DNA of 64,000 nt from Macrophomina tecta (GCA_024180945.1 JAKSGN010000002.1:1550001-1614000); one strand, 5' to 3'; numbered from the stretch's first letter, positions 40,841 through 53,169 are shown. Translations and numbers: made by a program. The notes: a model not told the origin generated them from the sequence alone.

Positions 40841-43800
40841 TCATGATAACGGGCTGGCTTTTCTTTGTGCGCAAGGAGCAAGGGACGGGCGAGCCGCGTT
40901 GGGATCGGTTTTCATCGGTCTTCGCGTCGGGAGTTGGACTGGTTGTGTCATGGCCGAGGAGAGCGAGGGTGATGAGGGAGGGGGGGGGGCAGTGAGATAA
41001 TTTTTTTAGAAATGGGAGGAGCACAAGTAGGGCCATGGATCTACCCAGCTCGCCAGCTGTAACGCAGCTCTCGTATCCGCCTGCTACTTCCATGACTCTG
41101 CTTAATCTGGCCATTCTCTCGGGGATGTTGGCTCCTGTCGCGCCCCCCACGCAGCGGAACCGCCGCTTTCTCTTTCTTCACAGCAAAAAAAAAAAAAAAA
41201 AAAAGAAAAAGAAAAAGAGGTCTGTGCGCAGGTGGCTTGAGCAGAAGGTGGCCAGGTCCGACAAGGTGAGACCTGGCGCAGAGATCTTCGATTGCGCGCA
41301 GGCTGGTTCCTGGAGGCGGCGCAGCTTTCACATGCGCGGGCGGTGGGCAAGGGAGCTGGCGCTTCGGCGGAGGACGCGATTTTGTGACGGATTGCAGCTC
41401 GGAGGCAGTGCTGGAGGACAGCGCGCAGGCTCACGGACCGCGAGGAGGCCCAGCTGAAGGAGCGCTAGCGGGACGGTTCCTGGACGCGATGGAGGAGGAG
41501 CTGTGACGTTGCAGTCAGCGCCCCGGAGCGTCGGTGCGGGCCGGCCTCTCGCTCTTTGTCTCTGCCCTCTGCTGTCCAACGCTCGTATTCTTATCAGCCA
41601 AGCGCGGTGGTTCGTGGTGGTGGTGCTGGTGTTTTGCAGCTGGGGTCTGCGGCCTGCCGTCAGCCGTGGGCCAGCCGCCAGCCGCCCCCTGGCCCTGCCG
41701 CAACTGCCAATGCCAGCCACCCGCCCAACTGCCACCGCAGCGCGCCATTCCAAGCCCGCCGCTCTCCGTGCATCATCGTGGCTGCCTCGACGGCCGGGTA
41801 AAAGAGGGAGGGTGCTTACTCGCGCCGCCCGCGCCAGCCAGCCCGTCCCGACGAGCCTTGTCTGCCCGGCCGCAAGCCCGCGCGCAGCCGCTCAGGCCGT
41901 CGTCGTCGTCGCCGTCGTCGAGCATCGTCTCCGCCAGCCTGGCGACGACGGCCACCACCAGGCCCTGAATGCGCGCGGCTCGCTACGGCCACTGATCGCC
42001 CGGGTGCCGCCGCGCTGTGCGGTTTCTCCGGTTTCGCCGCGCCCGGCGAGAGGAGGAGCAATGCAGCTCCAGGAACGCAGCACACGCGCCCGTCATACCG
42101 CCCCAGCCTGCCCTAGCTCCGCCAAGCCTGGCGATGGCCTGCCGCTGCTCCTGCTGACCACGACCCTTCCGGCAAAACACCCGGCTCGCACGCCGAGGCG
42201 AGCCAGCTGCGCTCCACGGCCCTGCCCTCTTGCGCCTGCGATAAGCCCGCCTGTTCTAGAATTTCTGGAAATCTTGGTGGAATGGCGAGCCGGCCTTCGA
42301 AAGCAGCCACCTGCAGACACTGGCGCAATCGCGAGCCCGTGGCCCAACTCGTCCACCACGCCCCCGCCCGCCTCGCCTGCTCCACCTCCAAACGAACGAG
42401 CCCGCCCGCACGTCCCGCCCACCGCGAGCCACCAACGGCCCGAGACGACCTGTGTCCGTCCATCGCGCGCTGTGGATACCGCCCCGAGTCAGTGCGCCCG
42501 CATCCATATCACACTCCCCCCATGACACGCTTGCCCGCTGTTTCTGGTGCCCGCCCAGCCTCGAGCTCTGCCCTTAGCGGCACCACTCCAACACCCGGCC
42601 ACCGCCCTCCCATCGCAAAACAACCACCGCCCCGACGCTGCCTGAGGCCCCTAAGCGAACCGCTCAATAAACTCAGTCGTGCATCTCCCGGCCCGCCCTG
42701 CCTCTCGGTCCACCGAGCGCCCCTCTTTCCCCTCAGTCAAGCAAAGAGAAGGAACCACCAAGGCGAGCGGCATGGACCAGCGCCTGCCACCTCCAGCGAT
42801 TCTTGGTCTGGACGGTTGGCATGCCGCATGAGGACTAGGAAGCCGCTTGCTTTGGTGCCCACATTTGATGGAGGCGGCCGGCACCGTTCGATCACGACGG
42901 CCTTTCGCGCCGTCGGCCACCCTGCTGGACGCAGTTCGCGATCGTGGCGCTCAATCTGGTCCGGCGTACTCGCCTCGCGGGGAGGAGAGAGGCAAGGACG
43001 ACAGCTGACCGAGATCTAGCCACCTCCCGGCCCTGTTGCGGCCTGGTAGAGAAGACTCCCTGACTACGCCTGACCCATTACCCGTTTGGGCTGACCATGA
43101 GTAGCGGAGAGGATTGGGTGGGAGAGACGGAGTCAGCCAAGTCCAGCTTGCAAAGATTCCTTTGCAGAAGAGCCCGCAGAGTCTCGCACCGAGCATCTCC
43201 CATCTAATTGACAGATAGCAGCAACCAGTCGTATCCTCGCTCCATTTTCTGCCGCTAAGTGACTCCACCAACGCGCGGCTTGTAAGCCAGCTGCAGCTTC
43301 AATCGAGTCTTTGCTTTCTGACTAGCTTTTGCCTCTCTTTCCTCTTCCCTCTTATCTTTTCGCCCCGTCATTTCCAGTCTCTCTCGTTGGCGTATTGCCT
43401 CCAAATTCTGCTTCTGTGGCTGCATCGCCCTTAGCGGCAAATGGCAATCCAAAATCTTCATACCATCTACATCTCCGGCTGAGAATGTGTCTCTCCTCCG
43501 TGCGGGTAACTTACCATCCGAGGGGGCAAAGAAAGGAGTTGTGAAAGACAAGTTCCCTCTTCCGTGCCGTTCTTTGTCCTCTGCAGCCATTGAGGTTCAG
43601 GCTGCGATGCATCCAGGAGATTTGTGGCCATTGTCCGTCGCTGCGGGTGTCCCGGAGGTACAACTTTCCTCGTCCAGTTTGCACATGGCTAGTGGTGATG
43701 TCATAGAAGTTACGTCTCTTACTTAGCCGCAAATGAGTGGGCCATTTCCCAACGTCCAGCTCCTCATCTCCATTCTAATTGGACCCATCCTACTCTTTTC

Positions 43801-44640
43801 GCCACATCCTCTTGTCCTCCGACCTCTTTTTCAAATCTTCCCCGTAGACCGGCTCCATTCCTTTTTCTTTCGTCTGGCATCCTCTCATATCCCTTCCGTG
43901 GTGGATGACGGCATGTTGTGCCTCGGCGATGATCTTTTCTCCAGTTGTCTTGTGTTTCCTGTGCCAGTGTGTATGTTACGTTCCCGAATTCGGATCGCCT
44001 CTTGTCTCCCCCCTGACTCTCTCTCTTTCTTTTCCGTGGAAGCTTTCCGGTTTTGATAGCGATTTGCCTCTTCGGGGTTCGTCCTCAACGCTCCACGTGC
44101 CTTTGGGGGTGTGCGATGTGGAGTTCCGTTCATGTCATCTAGAAATTTGCTGCACGATGGCAAATTCGATCCAAGAATTCACTGACCTTTTATTCTGCTC
44201 AGCAAGTGTCTCGCTTGTGCTGGCGTCGCTGCGAAAATTCTCGTATACAGCCATGGTGGTCCCCACGCCCGTGTACGCGGCTAAACGCGGCTCCCCATCG
44301 AATGATATTTTCTCTCTCTCTCCCTCTCGCTTCCACGTTTTAGACTCTCCCACTGCATTGAGACCCAGTATATATCGTTCCTCTTTGTCATAGTTCCCTA
44401 CCCGTACCTCTGCTCTGGAAAATCATGGTGATTTTTCCTCCTCACTTTCCTGTTCGGACGCTTGGCGCTTGGCTGCGAGTGCCTCTGGCGAAGCACTCTG
44501 ATGGCTGAAGCGCTCGTGTTCTCTGACGCGCTGCCAGCTGGCCATTAATGTTGGACATCGTGATGATCCGATCAAGTGGCCAACGAGTGGCGTGAGGACT
44601 GAGAGGGAGGCTCAGGGGATGCCTTCTCACCCGTCCTCTT
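40841..44640. other. GC-rich spacer, 3.8 kb
   Basis: No gene recognised. The longest ORF (41503..42525) is Pro/Ala/Arg-rich without a domain and overlaps equally long ORFs on the other strand. The stretch contains a 10-G run near 40980, a poly-A tract with GAAAAA repeats at 41185..41220, and CT-rich stretches near 44300. Confidence 0.4.
41185..41204 (+). repeat. Poly-A tract (20) followed by (GAAAAA) repeats
   Basis: Twenty A, then two GAAAAA-type units; a simple-sequence tract in non-coding DNA. Confidence 0.85.
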
Positions 44641-44669
44641 TCGTGACTAAGCCAAAGTTTACTCTACAA

Positions 44670-45020
44670 ACACGTCATCTTTCAACACAAAGCCTCCAGC
44701 AGCAGCAGCTACGGCAATCGCTATGACAGCTCTCACGTCCACACCAGCAGTCACGGCAACGGAGATCCATACTCCGACGGTAGCAGCTAGTACGGCTCTT
44801 GCACCGCCGACGCTGCTGGCTTCGGCAACAAGAACTCCGGTGGCGCCTACAATGACGACTACGACAACTCTTGCTGGGGGAACTGACACCACTGGCGATA
44901 CCAGCGCATGCTCGAGCGGCACGGCCCATGGCAGTGGGGCCATAAGTGGTGCTGGCTTTGGCAATGAGACAGGCAACAAGACAGGCAGTCTCGGTGAGGG
45001 AAAGAATGCTAAACGGGATA
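44670..45020 (+). pseudogene. Degenerate Gly/Ser/Tyr-rich (dehydrin-like) coding remnant
   Basis: One frame reads SSSSYGNRYDSSHVHTSS, then a stop, then YGSCTADAAGFGNKNSGGAY and NDDYDNSCWGN. This composition, with GFGNKNSGG and NDDYD repeats, recalls fungal glycine-rich stress (dehydrin-like) proteins. Another frame continues GAISGAGFGNETGNKTGS. Internal stops and frame changes indicate decay. The remnant ends immediately before the inverted-repeat element at 45023. The family call is tentative because low-complexity sequence can mislead. Confidence 0.3.
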
Positions 45021-45022
45021 AT

Positions 45023-45477
45023 ACAACATGCACACTCTTGGCGTGCAATGTAACACTTTGCACACTTGCGTAGCGAAATACCCACCTATTTTACTAAGAA
45101 ATACGATCTTTCCTTAAATATCTCTACTACAACGCAGTGATATATAAATAGCTAACTTAGATATAGAGATTTAGGGTCTTCTTTAGGGTTAGGAGGATTA
45201 GGGCGGTTAGAAAAGATTAGTTAGGGGTTTAGATTAGTATTTTAGAATAGAAGTATAGGGGGATTTATCCCTAAATAATTACTTCTTTCTAAAACGTTCC
45301 GGAGTCTAATTTAAGTTCGGAATATCTAACTTATTAATAATCAAAGAGATTGCTAGGATATTTATAGGGAATTTAATAGGAAGATATAAGTAAGAGCTAG
45401 GAGAAGAGTTAGTAGTGTGCATCTTATAACGCAAGTATGCAAAGTGCTATATTACACGCTAAGAGTGTGCATGTTGT
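45023..45477. mobile_element. MITE-like element with 49-base terminal inverted repeats
   Basis: Left arm 45023..45071 and right arm 45429..45477 are inverted copies matching at 44 of 49 positions; all five differences are transitions (G/A or C/T). Between them lie about 357 bases of AT-rich DNA (TATATAAATA, many TTAGGG/TTAGG-like words) in an otherwise GC-rich region, with no ORF. This is the structure of a non-autonomous DNA transposon altered by RIP-like mutation. I see no unambiguous target-site duplication. The right arm directly abuts the broken end of a hydrolase pseudogene and the left arm abuts the Gly/Ser-rich remnant. Confidence 0.8.
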
Positions 45478-46084
45478 TTCTTCCCCTAGTATTCGTGCGC
45501 CTCCCTCACGTCATACGGTGTGCTGTCATCGAGAGTTGCCGGGACGTAGGTAGTATAAGTAGGCTCGGCGCCTTGAGCCTCCGCCCGGACCGAGTTGGCA
45601 AATTTCGTCGAGACCGGCATCCATCGCAGCCGGATCCTCTTCTCCGTACCAGCCGAGGCGGGTTTTCGTCGCCAAAGTTAACCGCGCTAACCATACCGAC
45701 CGCCTTCAGGCGGTGGTCGTCCGTAGCGGCGGCAGTGGCGTATCCGCCGCCTGCGCAGATCCCCGGTACGGCAATGCGTTCGGAGTCGACGTAGTCGAGC
45801 CTCTCGAGATAATCGACCACGGCGGAGATGTCGCTAACTCTGACGTTGGGATCCTCGAGGAAGTGAGGTAGACCCTCAGAGTCGCCTTCGTGGGCCGCGT
45901 CGAAGGCGAAGGCAACGTAACCGTCTTTGGAGAGTCGTCCGGCGTAGACGCTGACCGTCTATTCCTTGACACCGCCGGCAGGGTGAACCACTACGATGCC
46001 CGGCAGCGTGCCGTTGATGTGCTCTGGCTTGTACAGCAAGCCGGCGAGTCGGAGGGAGCCTTTCACAATGTTGATGGGCAACAT
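45478..46084 (-). pseudogene. Dienelactone-hydrolase-like alpha/beta hydrolase, broken next to MITE-like element
   Basis: From the ATG at 46084 the frame reads GSLRLAGLLYKPEH, GIVVVHPAGGVKE, then TAG at 45961..45959 where a Gln (CAG) is expected. It continues VYAGRLSKDGYVAFAFDAAH, EGDSEGLPHFLEDPNVR and DYLERLDYVDSERIAVPGIC, then AGGGYATAA with the nucleophile-elbow region (GICAGGG, Cys at the nucleophile position). After SAVNFGDENPPRL two frameshifts occur, but GWYGEEDPAAM and later RAEAQGAEPTYTTYVPATLD, DSTPYDVREAHEY are still recognisable. The sequence then ends against the inverted-repeat element and the C-terminal part is absent. A CAG-to-TAG change fits RIP-like mutation. Confidence 0.75.
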
Positions 46085-49000
46085 GATGAATGGTGATTTG
46101 GTAGTACCGACGCAAGGTTGGATTGAGAGCGGGAGTATGTGTTGGAGTGGGCGTTGGGGATTGTGAGAGGCGAAGATGGAGGGTGAATGCTTCAGTTACT
46201 GTCCAGCATCAACACATTTATAGCTCAAGTTAGCCCACGTAACGTGGCGTATGGCGTGATATCGTGATCTCAGCGGCCCCTTGGCATTTTGAAAAGACCC
46301 ATGCAGAGATAAGAGTATCGCCGCAGACTTTGGCTAAAAAGGGGATGTAAGTGGATCGTGCTGTGGAAGAGTACCGTTAGCTTCCCAACCAGGCACAATG
46401 TTTCGCACCAAGGTATTACCAAGAGATTGTCCTTCGGACGTAACCTTCGGCGCTGTGAATATAGAAGAATCTTGGCGGAAGACGTAGAAGTGCTTGGCGT
46501 ACATTAAGTTAGAAGGTATAGTGGCGCTGGCGCTGGCGAGGTAATCGCTTTGCTAGCCGCAGACGGCACTGCTCTGCCTCCCTATAGCACGGAGACTTTC
46601 TATCAGAACTTCATTTTTGGAAGAAGCTGTAGGCCAGCGTCGTGAGCTCGAGACCTTTGATGAAAGTTTTCAACATTGCTTTCATCTTCATCTCGCCCGC
46701 ATCCAGCATCCAGCGCTATTGCCTAGAGGTGTACGGCTTTCATCCACTGCCGACTATAAAGAGCATACGTCATGTCTACACAGCCTCCCCTCATGCATCT
46801 TAAGTCTTGCTTAGCAGCACTTTGCCCTCATTAAGAACGACGAGCTCTTTCAAGGTCATGAAAGATCCACCTTCCATGCGTCGCCAGGGTTTATCAAAAC
46901 GGTGTAGCATTGTTGTACAGAGAGGACGAAAGCCAGTGCGCGAAGTATTGAACAAGCGCTTTCGGTCGGCACTGGCAGCATAAAACTGCACCACAGCGCG
47001 CTCTCAAGATCACTCACTGGCCTCAACCGCCGCTTTAAAAGGAAAAGCATACGGTTGGACGAATACCCAATACTGGCCAGGTACCTCAAGCCCAAGTCTC
47101 CTCAACACCAAGCCAGGACCGCGAAGTTGGAAATCTCTTCCTCGAAGACCGGTGCAAACCCAGGTAGTCAACGAAAGAACCAAAAATAAGGTTTCCGCCA
47201 GCTCCAGTCAGTGCAATAAGAGCGGCACTGTGCCTGACCAGGAAGATAAGCAGAGCCCAGCGCTCTCCAGGCCAGTTCCAAATAATGCATAGCAAGCGAC
47301 TCCCTCCTCCTAGGAGCCTCTGCCGTGTCAAAGGCAGATGGACAGTTACTGCACTTGATCTAAGCCAAAAGGCAAAGAGAGCTGGAGAAGAGAGGAGGAA
47401 AATCTGAAAGGTCGAGGGGTAAGGGGGGTTTGTAGGCAGACACTGGCTCCTTGGAGGAGGGTGGCACAGGGCACGTGCAGGGCCCTTTCCACGTGCCGCT
47501 TGCAAAACAACATAGTCAGGCGGAAGAGTTGTCCGTGACTTCCTCCGTTTGCACAGCCCAGCCCCACACGCGCAGGTCATGGTTAGGAGCCGAAGGGGCA
47601 ACACCAACGAGGCTGGGCCCACATAACAGGCACTTACGGCTCCAGTACGAGGCGTCGAGTCAGGGCCAGGGTGGTGAGTGGGCTTGTAGGCAGTGGTGGC
47701 GGCGGTGGTCCCATTTGCAAGACGAACAGGCGCCACCGCGGCTGACATGTAATGGATCAGGACGCGCGGCCAGAAGGCGCGCACTCAGACAGAACTGCTT
47801 GAAAAGCATCAAACACTCTAATATAGCTGTTTTATAGATCGAATACAATATTGATGAAGTTCTCGACATTTCGAGGGCAGGGTGGATACTCACGAGGCAG
47901 CCCTGAGAGCGACGATGCTGGTGGAATAAACTGTCAGTAGTAAAAACTTGTGGCAAGACAGAGCCTCGGAAGTGCAGCGGAGCAGCAAGAGAGCACGTGG
48001 AAGTTTGTTTACTACCATGTTAAGTATGTGCGAGAGGAGCTAAGGCCTTCTTCAATTCAGCAGCCTGCGGCTACGCCCGCAATGAGTAGCTCCTGAACAA
48101 GCAATGCATCTGAAATGCTATTGGTAGCTCGAGCCTCCTAGATGCCACTACTTGAAGTTTGCGCTAGCTCAATACCGTCGGCATGGCCATCACAATGGAA
48201 TGACCATGGACCGGTGGACGGTTGGCGGCAGAGTAGCATGCTAGCAATCTTAACGAAGGCTTTCTGGCAGCGCAGGCTACACTTATCTTGAATTGAGGAG
48301 TAGTGAGGAACAGCGAGAGAAGAGGCGTCACGAAGGCCAGCTGGAGCTCGCAGACTCAGAAAGGCCTTGACAGAGATGCGACAGTGAAGAGTTGCCTGGT
48401 GTCTTTCGGAGGAGTGTGGATGTTGCGTCGTGCGAACGCGTGCATAGACGCAAAATGCGCGCGCGGTGTCGCCGGCGGCGGCTGAATTATACTATGTTGC
48501 GCTGTCTTCACCGTTTTTCACGTAACGCATCTTCTTCCATACCGCCATCGCCGTCTTCTGTGAATAGCGCCCCTGATAAGTAGCGAAGGAGTCTACTCTT
48601 CCTGCTACTGCCCTCAGCAACACTCGTCGCCGCCATCCGTCTTGATCGCGCAGCGCCGAAAAGAACCACACGCGGGCACAGCTGTGCTAGCATGGACCAA
48701 GGGAAATGCACCAGTAATGACAGAGGTACAGACATGTCGGTCTTGCATCACGAACTTCGAGGCTCATAGCCTTCCACCTGCCTGAACCCCCGCTCGACCA
48801 TAAACGCGCGGAACACTATTCAAAGCAAAATATACCGCAGATTAGACGTTCGGTTTACGCAAGCGGCATCAAGTGAACACTTTCTTACAACGAAACGTCG
48901 GAGAAAAGAGGACAATATGCATCCAAAAGTGACATGCAATGGCAGCCGATGAAGCAGGATGAGTGAAGAGTTGCCGCGACATAAGACGTCTGCAAAGCGC

Positions 49001-49504
49001 GAAACGATTCGGGAAACTGCAGTTGTAGCATGATGAAGTCCGCCTGCAGTTGACAAGCAGAGAAGCATTGAAAGGGGCGGGAGGATCTGCAGCTGATACA
49101 GCGTCATGCTCTGTTGAGGCTCAGGTAATCTCCGCAACTTGAACCGACTGGTGTTTTCAAGGATGCGCAACTTAGCCGTCTGCGACCCAGGCTCTAGGCA
49201 TAGACGAACACGCTGTAGATGGCTGAGCCTGGAAAGCGAAGAAAGGTGTCGAGGACAGAAGGACGGCGTGCGGGCGGTTGTGATAGGGCCAGGCGGGGGA
49301 GAGAGCTCTGACCAGGCTGGCCGATGCCCCGAGCCGCTCTGCCCCACTCCAGCACCGCTCAGCGATATTTGTGCCACAGCTTCAACCCGCTCCATCCCAC
49401 TCCGCCTCTCTACCTATTCGCCGCATCCGCAGCCTCAGCTCCTTCCTTTGGCCCTGACGCCTTCCCGAAACCCATTGGCCGGCATCCCCTTAAGCTCAGA
49501 CGCA
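46085..49504. other. Spacer, 3.4 kb, nothing recognised
   Basis: ORFs such as 47086..47784 on the minus strand have no domain and no consistent splicing. No repeat longer than short homopolymers. It separates the hydrolase remnant from ureG. Its composition is closer to average than the GC-rich spacers. Confidence 0.4.
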
Positions 49505-50430
49505 ATGGCGCACTCGCACTCGCACGATGGCGCCTCGCACTCGCATGCTGGTGCCGATCACGGGCATACCCATGAGATCCTTGACGGCCCCGGCTCATAC
49601 CTTGGGAGGGAGATGCCGCTCATCGAGGGTAGAACCTGGGAAGACCGTGCCTTTACCATTGGCATTGGAGGGTAAGTCGTTGGAGACACACCCCCAGAAG
49701 CTTTGGCGTCCTGCGCCCCAGGACGACCTCGCGCCCCAGCTCCCAGTTGCGTGCGCTGACAGCCGGGCAATAGACCAGTAGGATCCGGCAAGACTGCGCT
49801 TATGCTGGCGCTGTGCCTCGCCCTCCGCGACAGGTACAGTATCGCTGCTGTGACGAACGACATCTTTACCAGGGAGGACTGTGAGTTCCTGACGCGCCAC
49901 AATGCACTGCCCGCCGAGCGGATAAGGGCGATCGAGACTGGTGGGTGTCCGCACGCCGCTGTGCGTGAGGATATTTCTGCAAATTTGGCGGCGTTAGAGG
50001 ACCTCCATCGCGAGTTCAAGACGGAGCTACTTCTGATCGAGAGTGGCGGCGACAATCTTGCTGCCAATTACAGCCGTGAGCTGGCCGACTTCATCATCTA
50101 CGTCATCGATGTGAGCGGCGGCGACAAAATCCCCCGCAAGGGCGGCCCTGGCATTACGCAGAGCGACCTGCTTGTCGTAAACAAGACGGATCTGGCCGAT
50201 ATTGTTGGAGCTGATCTTGGCGTGATGGAAAGAGACGCGAGGAAGATGAGGTGAGTTCCGACCGGCCGCTCATTCCTGAAGGCACACGCAATTCTGACTT
50301 GTTCCTTTCTAGGGAGGGTGGACCCACCATCTTCGCCCAAGTCAAGAACGGGAAGAACGTCGATCATATCGTCAACCTCATCCTGAGCGCGTGGAAAGCC
50401 AGCGGTGCAGCCCAGGCACAGAAGGCATGA
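49505..50430 (+). CDS. ureG: Urease accessory GTPase UreG
   Basis: Three exons: 49505..49671, 49774..50250 and 50313..50430, giving 253 residues. UreG is the SIMIBI-class GTPase that, with UreD and UreF, delivers nickel to apo-urease in the cytosol. The N-terminus is a His-rich metal-binding tail ([23 protein letters not shown]). The P-loop [11 protein letters not shown] is completed across the first splice. [36 protein letters not shown] (with the invariant CPH nickel/zinc motif), [18 protein letters not shown] and [10 protein letters not shown] (guanine specificity) follow. The sequence is complete and intact; length and motif order are typical. Urease itself is not in the window. Confidence 0.97.
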
Positions 50431-52748
50431 AGGAGAGGATATTGCTCATCTCTGCGTAACATCGTCTTGAGCGCAAGCTTTGTTCGTCTAGGGGCGTGCG
50501 CCATTGTACGGGCAGAGCCAGTCGCAGGGGCATTTCGATAGCTGACATTGATATCCAATTGGACGCTTTTCCGCTCCGATCTTTCCATTTCCGCTCGAGA
50601 ACCATGTGTCGAAACGGTGCACTGCAGGCGGACAACAGCATGAGCCTGTGCCTTTCGCGAGCCTTTGTTAAAACCCGACAAACCATGGCGCCATTACTTC
50701 AAACTGGGGCCAAGCTGCGTCCTATCATGGGGCAGCCACATGCCTTGGCAATCAAGTCTTCGGATGCATCTGGCCGTGGTGGAGGCGGACTGATCCGTGC
50801 ATTAGCCAAGTGTCTCTGGCTTCCCTTGCTCAGCGCTTGGCTCGGGCGCAAAGCAAATCCAACAGCCAGTTTCCTATCCTCTCTCTCCCTTCCCCCCTTC
50901 TCTCACAATACCAACCATATCCACATTCTTGGCTGGAAGCGAGACACCGGGCATTCCTCCGGCCAACTCGTGTTCAGCTTAGCACGCGTACTTGCTCGCG
51001 ACTCACGGGTTCACGTTGACGGCCTGCCGATGCGCTGCGTACCGGCCTTCTGCGTCCCAAGAATCCAAGCCTCCGCATCCCTGATGCAATCAGACCATTT
51101 TCAAATGATCTGCGGAGCGTGGGTACCCGAGCTGCAGTGTCAATAATCGCGCCCAGTCAACAGAACGGAAAGTCACAAGCAATAGGGCGACCCTGGAGCG
51201 GCATGGTCCGTATGCCAATCCGTTGGCATTCCTGCGACCCTGCGCCCAATCAGCCATCGCATCCTGTCAAAGGGTCAATACGAGGAAAGCTAACCTTCTC
51301 TCTAGCGTTTAGATTTTCGCCAAGGCCAAGCGCAATCATCCAGGTTAAAATTTCTACCGCGGTTGGCCGGATGTCAAGGCCGATCCTCGCGTTCTTCTCT
51401 TTACCTTCACGTCCGGATCGTATCATCAGGAAGCTTTCACTCAACCTCAGTTCCATCGACGCGAAATTCTAGAAGATTGAAAGAATTCTTCTTCCCGTTT
51501 CAGCACAAAACAAGGAAATCAAGGACGGGCTTGGCATAAACTCAATGAACGGCCTGACATCGTTGTTCTCGTTGCAGCAAGAGATCCCTTGGAGACCTGA
51601 AATGCCAACGGTCGGAATAGAGGCGACGGTCTGTCTATCGATTGCATGTTGCTTGGCCGATCATCATACACTTGGCTCGAACCAGCGCATCATACCACAC
51701 GTTGCATTTGCCAGTCGAAGCATGTAGCAGAATGCGAAGCTCCACCTCACACCGCTGTGCAGGCCACGGTGTCGTCTCGCCCGTCTCGGCGTCATACAAC
51801 AAACATCTCGTCGGTGAAGGCGGGCTTGGTATGCCGAGTTGGCAAAGCAGCAAGCAAAAAAAAAAAAAAAAAAAGCAGCCAGGCTTCATCGTCCCGTGGA
51901 GAGCAATCGCGCTGCGCACACCACGTGCTCATTTATTTCCGCCGAGGCGATACTGACGAATGGGAAGCCCTGAGTTGCAGCGGTATGCGGGTGTCTTGGC
52001 TGAGTAGCGGCGCGGGTCGCGGCAGCTAACCTCCATCCAGCGCACACGCTCACGATATGCGCCGCCGACTTGTCCGCTGGGCGTGCGTGCGTGTTCCGCT
52101 GTACTGTCGCCAAGGAGCCGGCGGAGCCTTGGTAAACCAAGTTGGACTAAAGTCACAAGGCGACTCAAATCTGCGCCTGCTCCAAGACTTTTACCAGGGC
52201 CAAGTCCCCCACCTGCTTGGCGGCGAAGAAAGAGCCAAGGAGCAAGTTGGCATCTTCTTGGTGCGGACAAGAGCAACCAAGTGAGGCAAGACGGCTCAGT
52301 CAAAGGCCAACAAAGAAGGTGTATCCAAAAGCCAGATGATGGCGAACTGTCTTGAAGTTCGTAGACCGTCTCGTCATTGCTCCGGCCCCATCCGCTCTGA
52401 TAGCGACACAACCAGTTGCTTCCACGGACGTCTGCATGATGACGGGGCGGTACTCCACCTCTCTAGTCAGCCAATTCTCCTCCCAAGCAATTCCCCTCTT
52501 GCCTTGACCCGACGTCAGTCGCAGATCGTCGGACATGCCCATGGAGCAATCGAATGCGAGCGACTCAAGGCAGACCTCAGCGAAGGGGAAGAAAAGTCCG
52601 CCAATCCGAGCACACTGCTCTCCGCTTCGGCTTCTAAAGCTTCCCGCGTACCCGCTCATGCCGATTGAACTAATGGAATCACTGCCCATAGTCTAAACAA
52701 ACGTTTGGCACTGACGCCCACGCTCGCAAAAGACGACGTCACGCAAGC

Positions 52749-52751
<3 letters not shown>

Positions 52752-52784
<33 letters not shown>
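52752..52784 (+). repeat. (CT)n dinucleotide microsatellite
   Basis: About 16 CT units followed by a T run, in non-coding DNA. Confidence 0.9.
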
Positions 52785-52788
<4 letters not shown>

Positions 52789-53169
52789 GTAGCGATCGTC
52801 TGCAACAAGCAATCCCTCGCTCGCGGATCGAAACACCGGTCTCGGCGGCATCATCGCCGTATCGTGGGCATCGTGGTGGTCGTCGTGGTCGCCGTCATGC
52901 CCGCTTTCGCCCATGGCGCGATGCGATGCCATGCCGCCTAAGTGTACGCGCGGCTGAATACGCCAGCGCGCCGGTTGTTCGTAGCCTTGTCCGTTGTCTT
53001 TCCCGGCCCAACCCCCACCCCCTCCCCTCACTCTTCTACTTTTTTTCCTTCGCTCCTCGTGACTCGGTTTCTCCTGTTGCGAACATAAAAAGGAAACGAA
53101 AGTGCGAAATGCCGACGGAGGCCGGCGCGCCGCCGTCGTTGCGGCCAAGGAAAGTCAAACGACGTCCCC

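Noticed and set aside
41503..42525. 340-codon plus-strand ORF
   Set aside because: Pro/Ala/Arg-rich translation without any domain; equally long ORFs overlap on the other strand. Typical of stop-poor GC-rich DNA.
44675..45085. Very Cys-rich minus-strand ORF
   Set aside because: Antisense of the Ser/Gly-rich remnant (AGC/GGC codons read as GCT/GCC/TGC); not an independent Cys-rich protein.
45171..45226. Telomere array
   Set aside because: Only four irregular TTAGGG words within an AT-rich inverted-repeat element; no tandem array.
47086..47784. 232-codon minus-strand ORF
   Set aside because: No domain or consistent splice sites; mixed composition suggests a chance frame.
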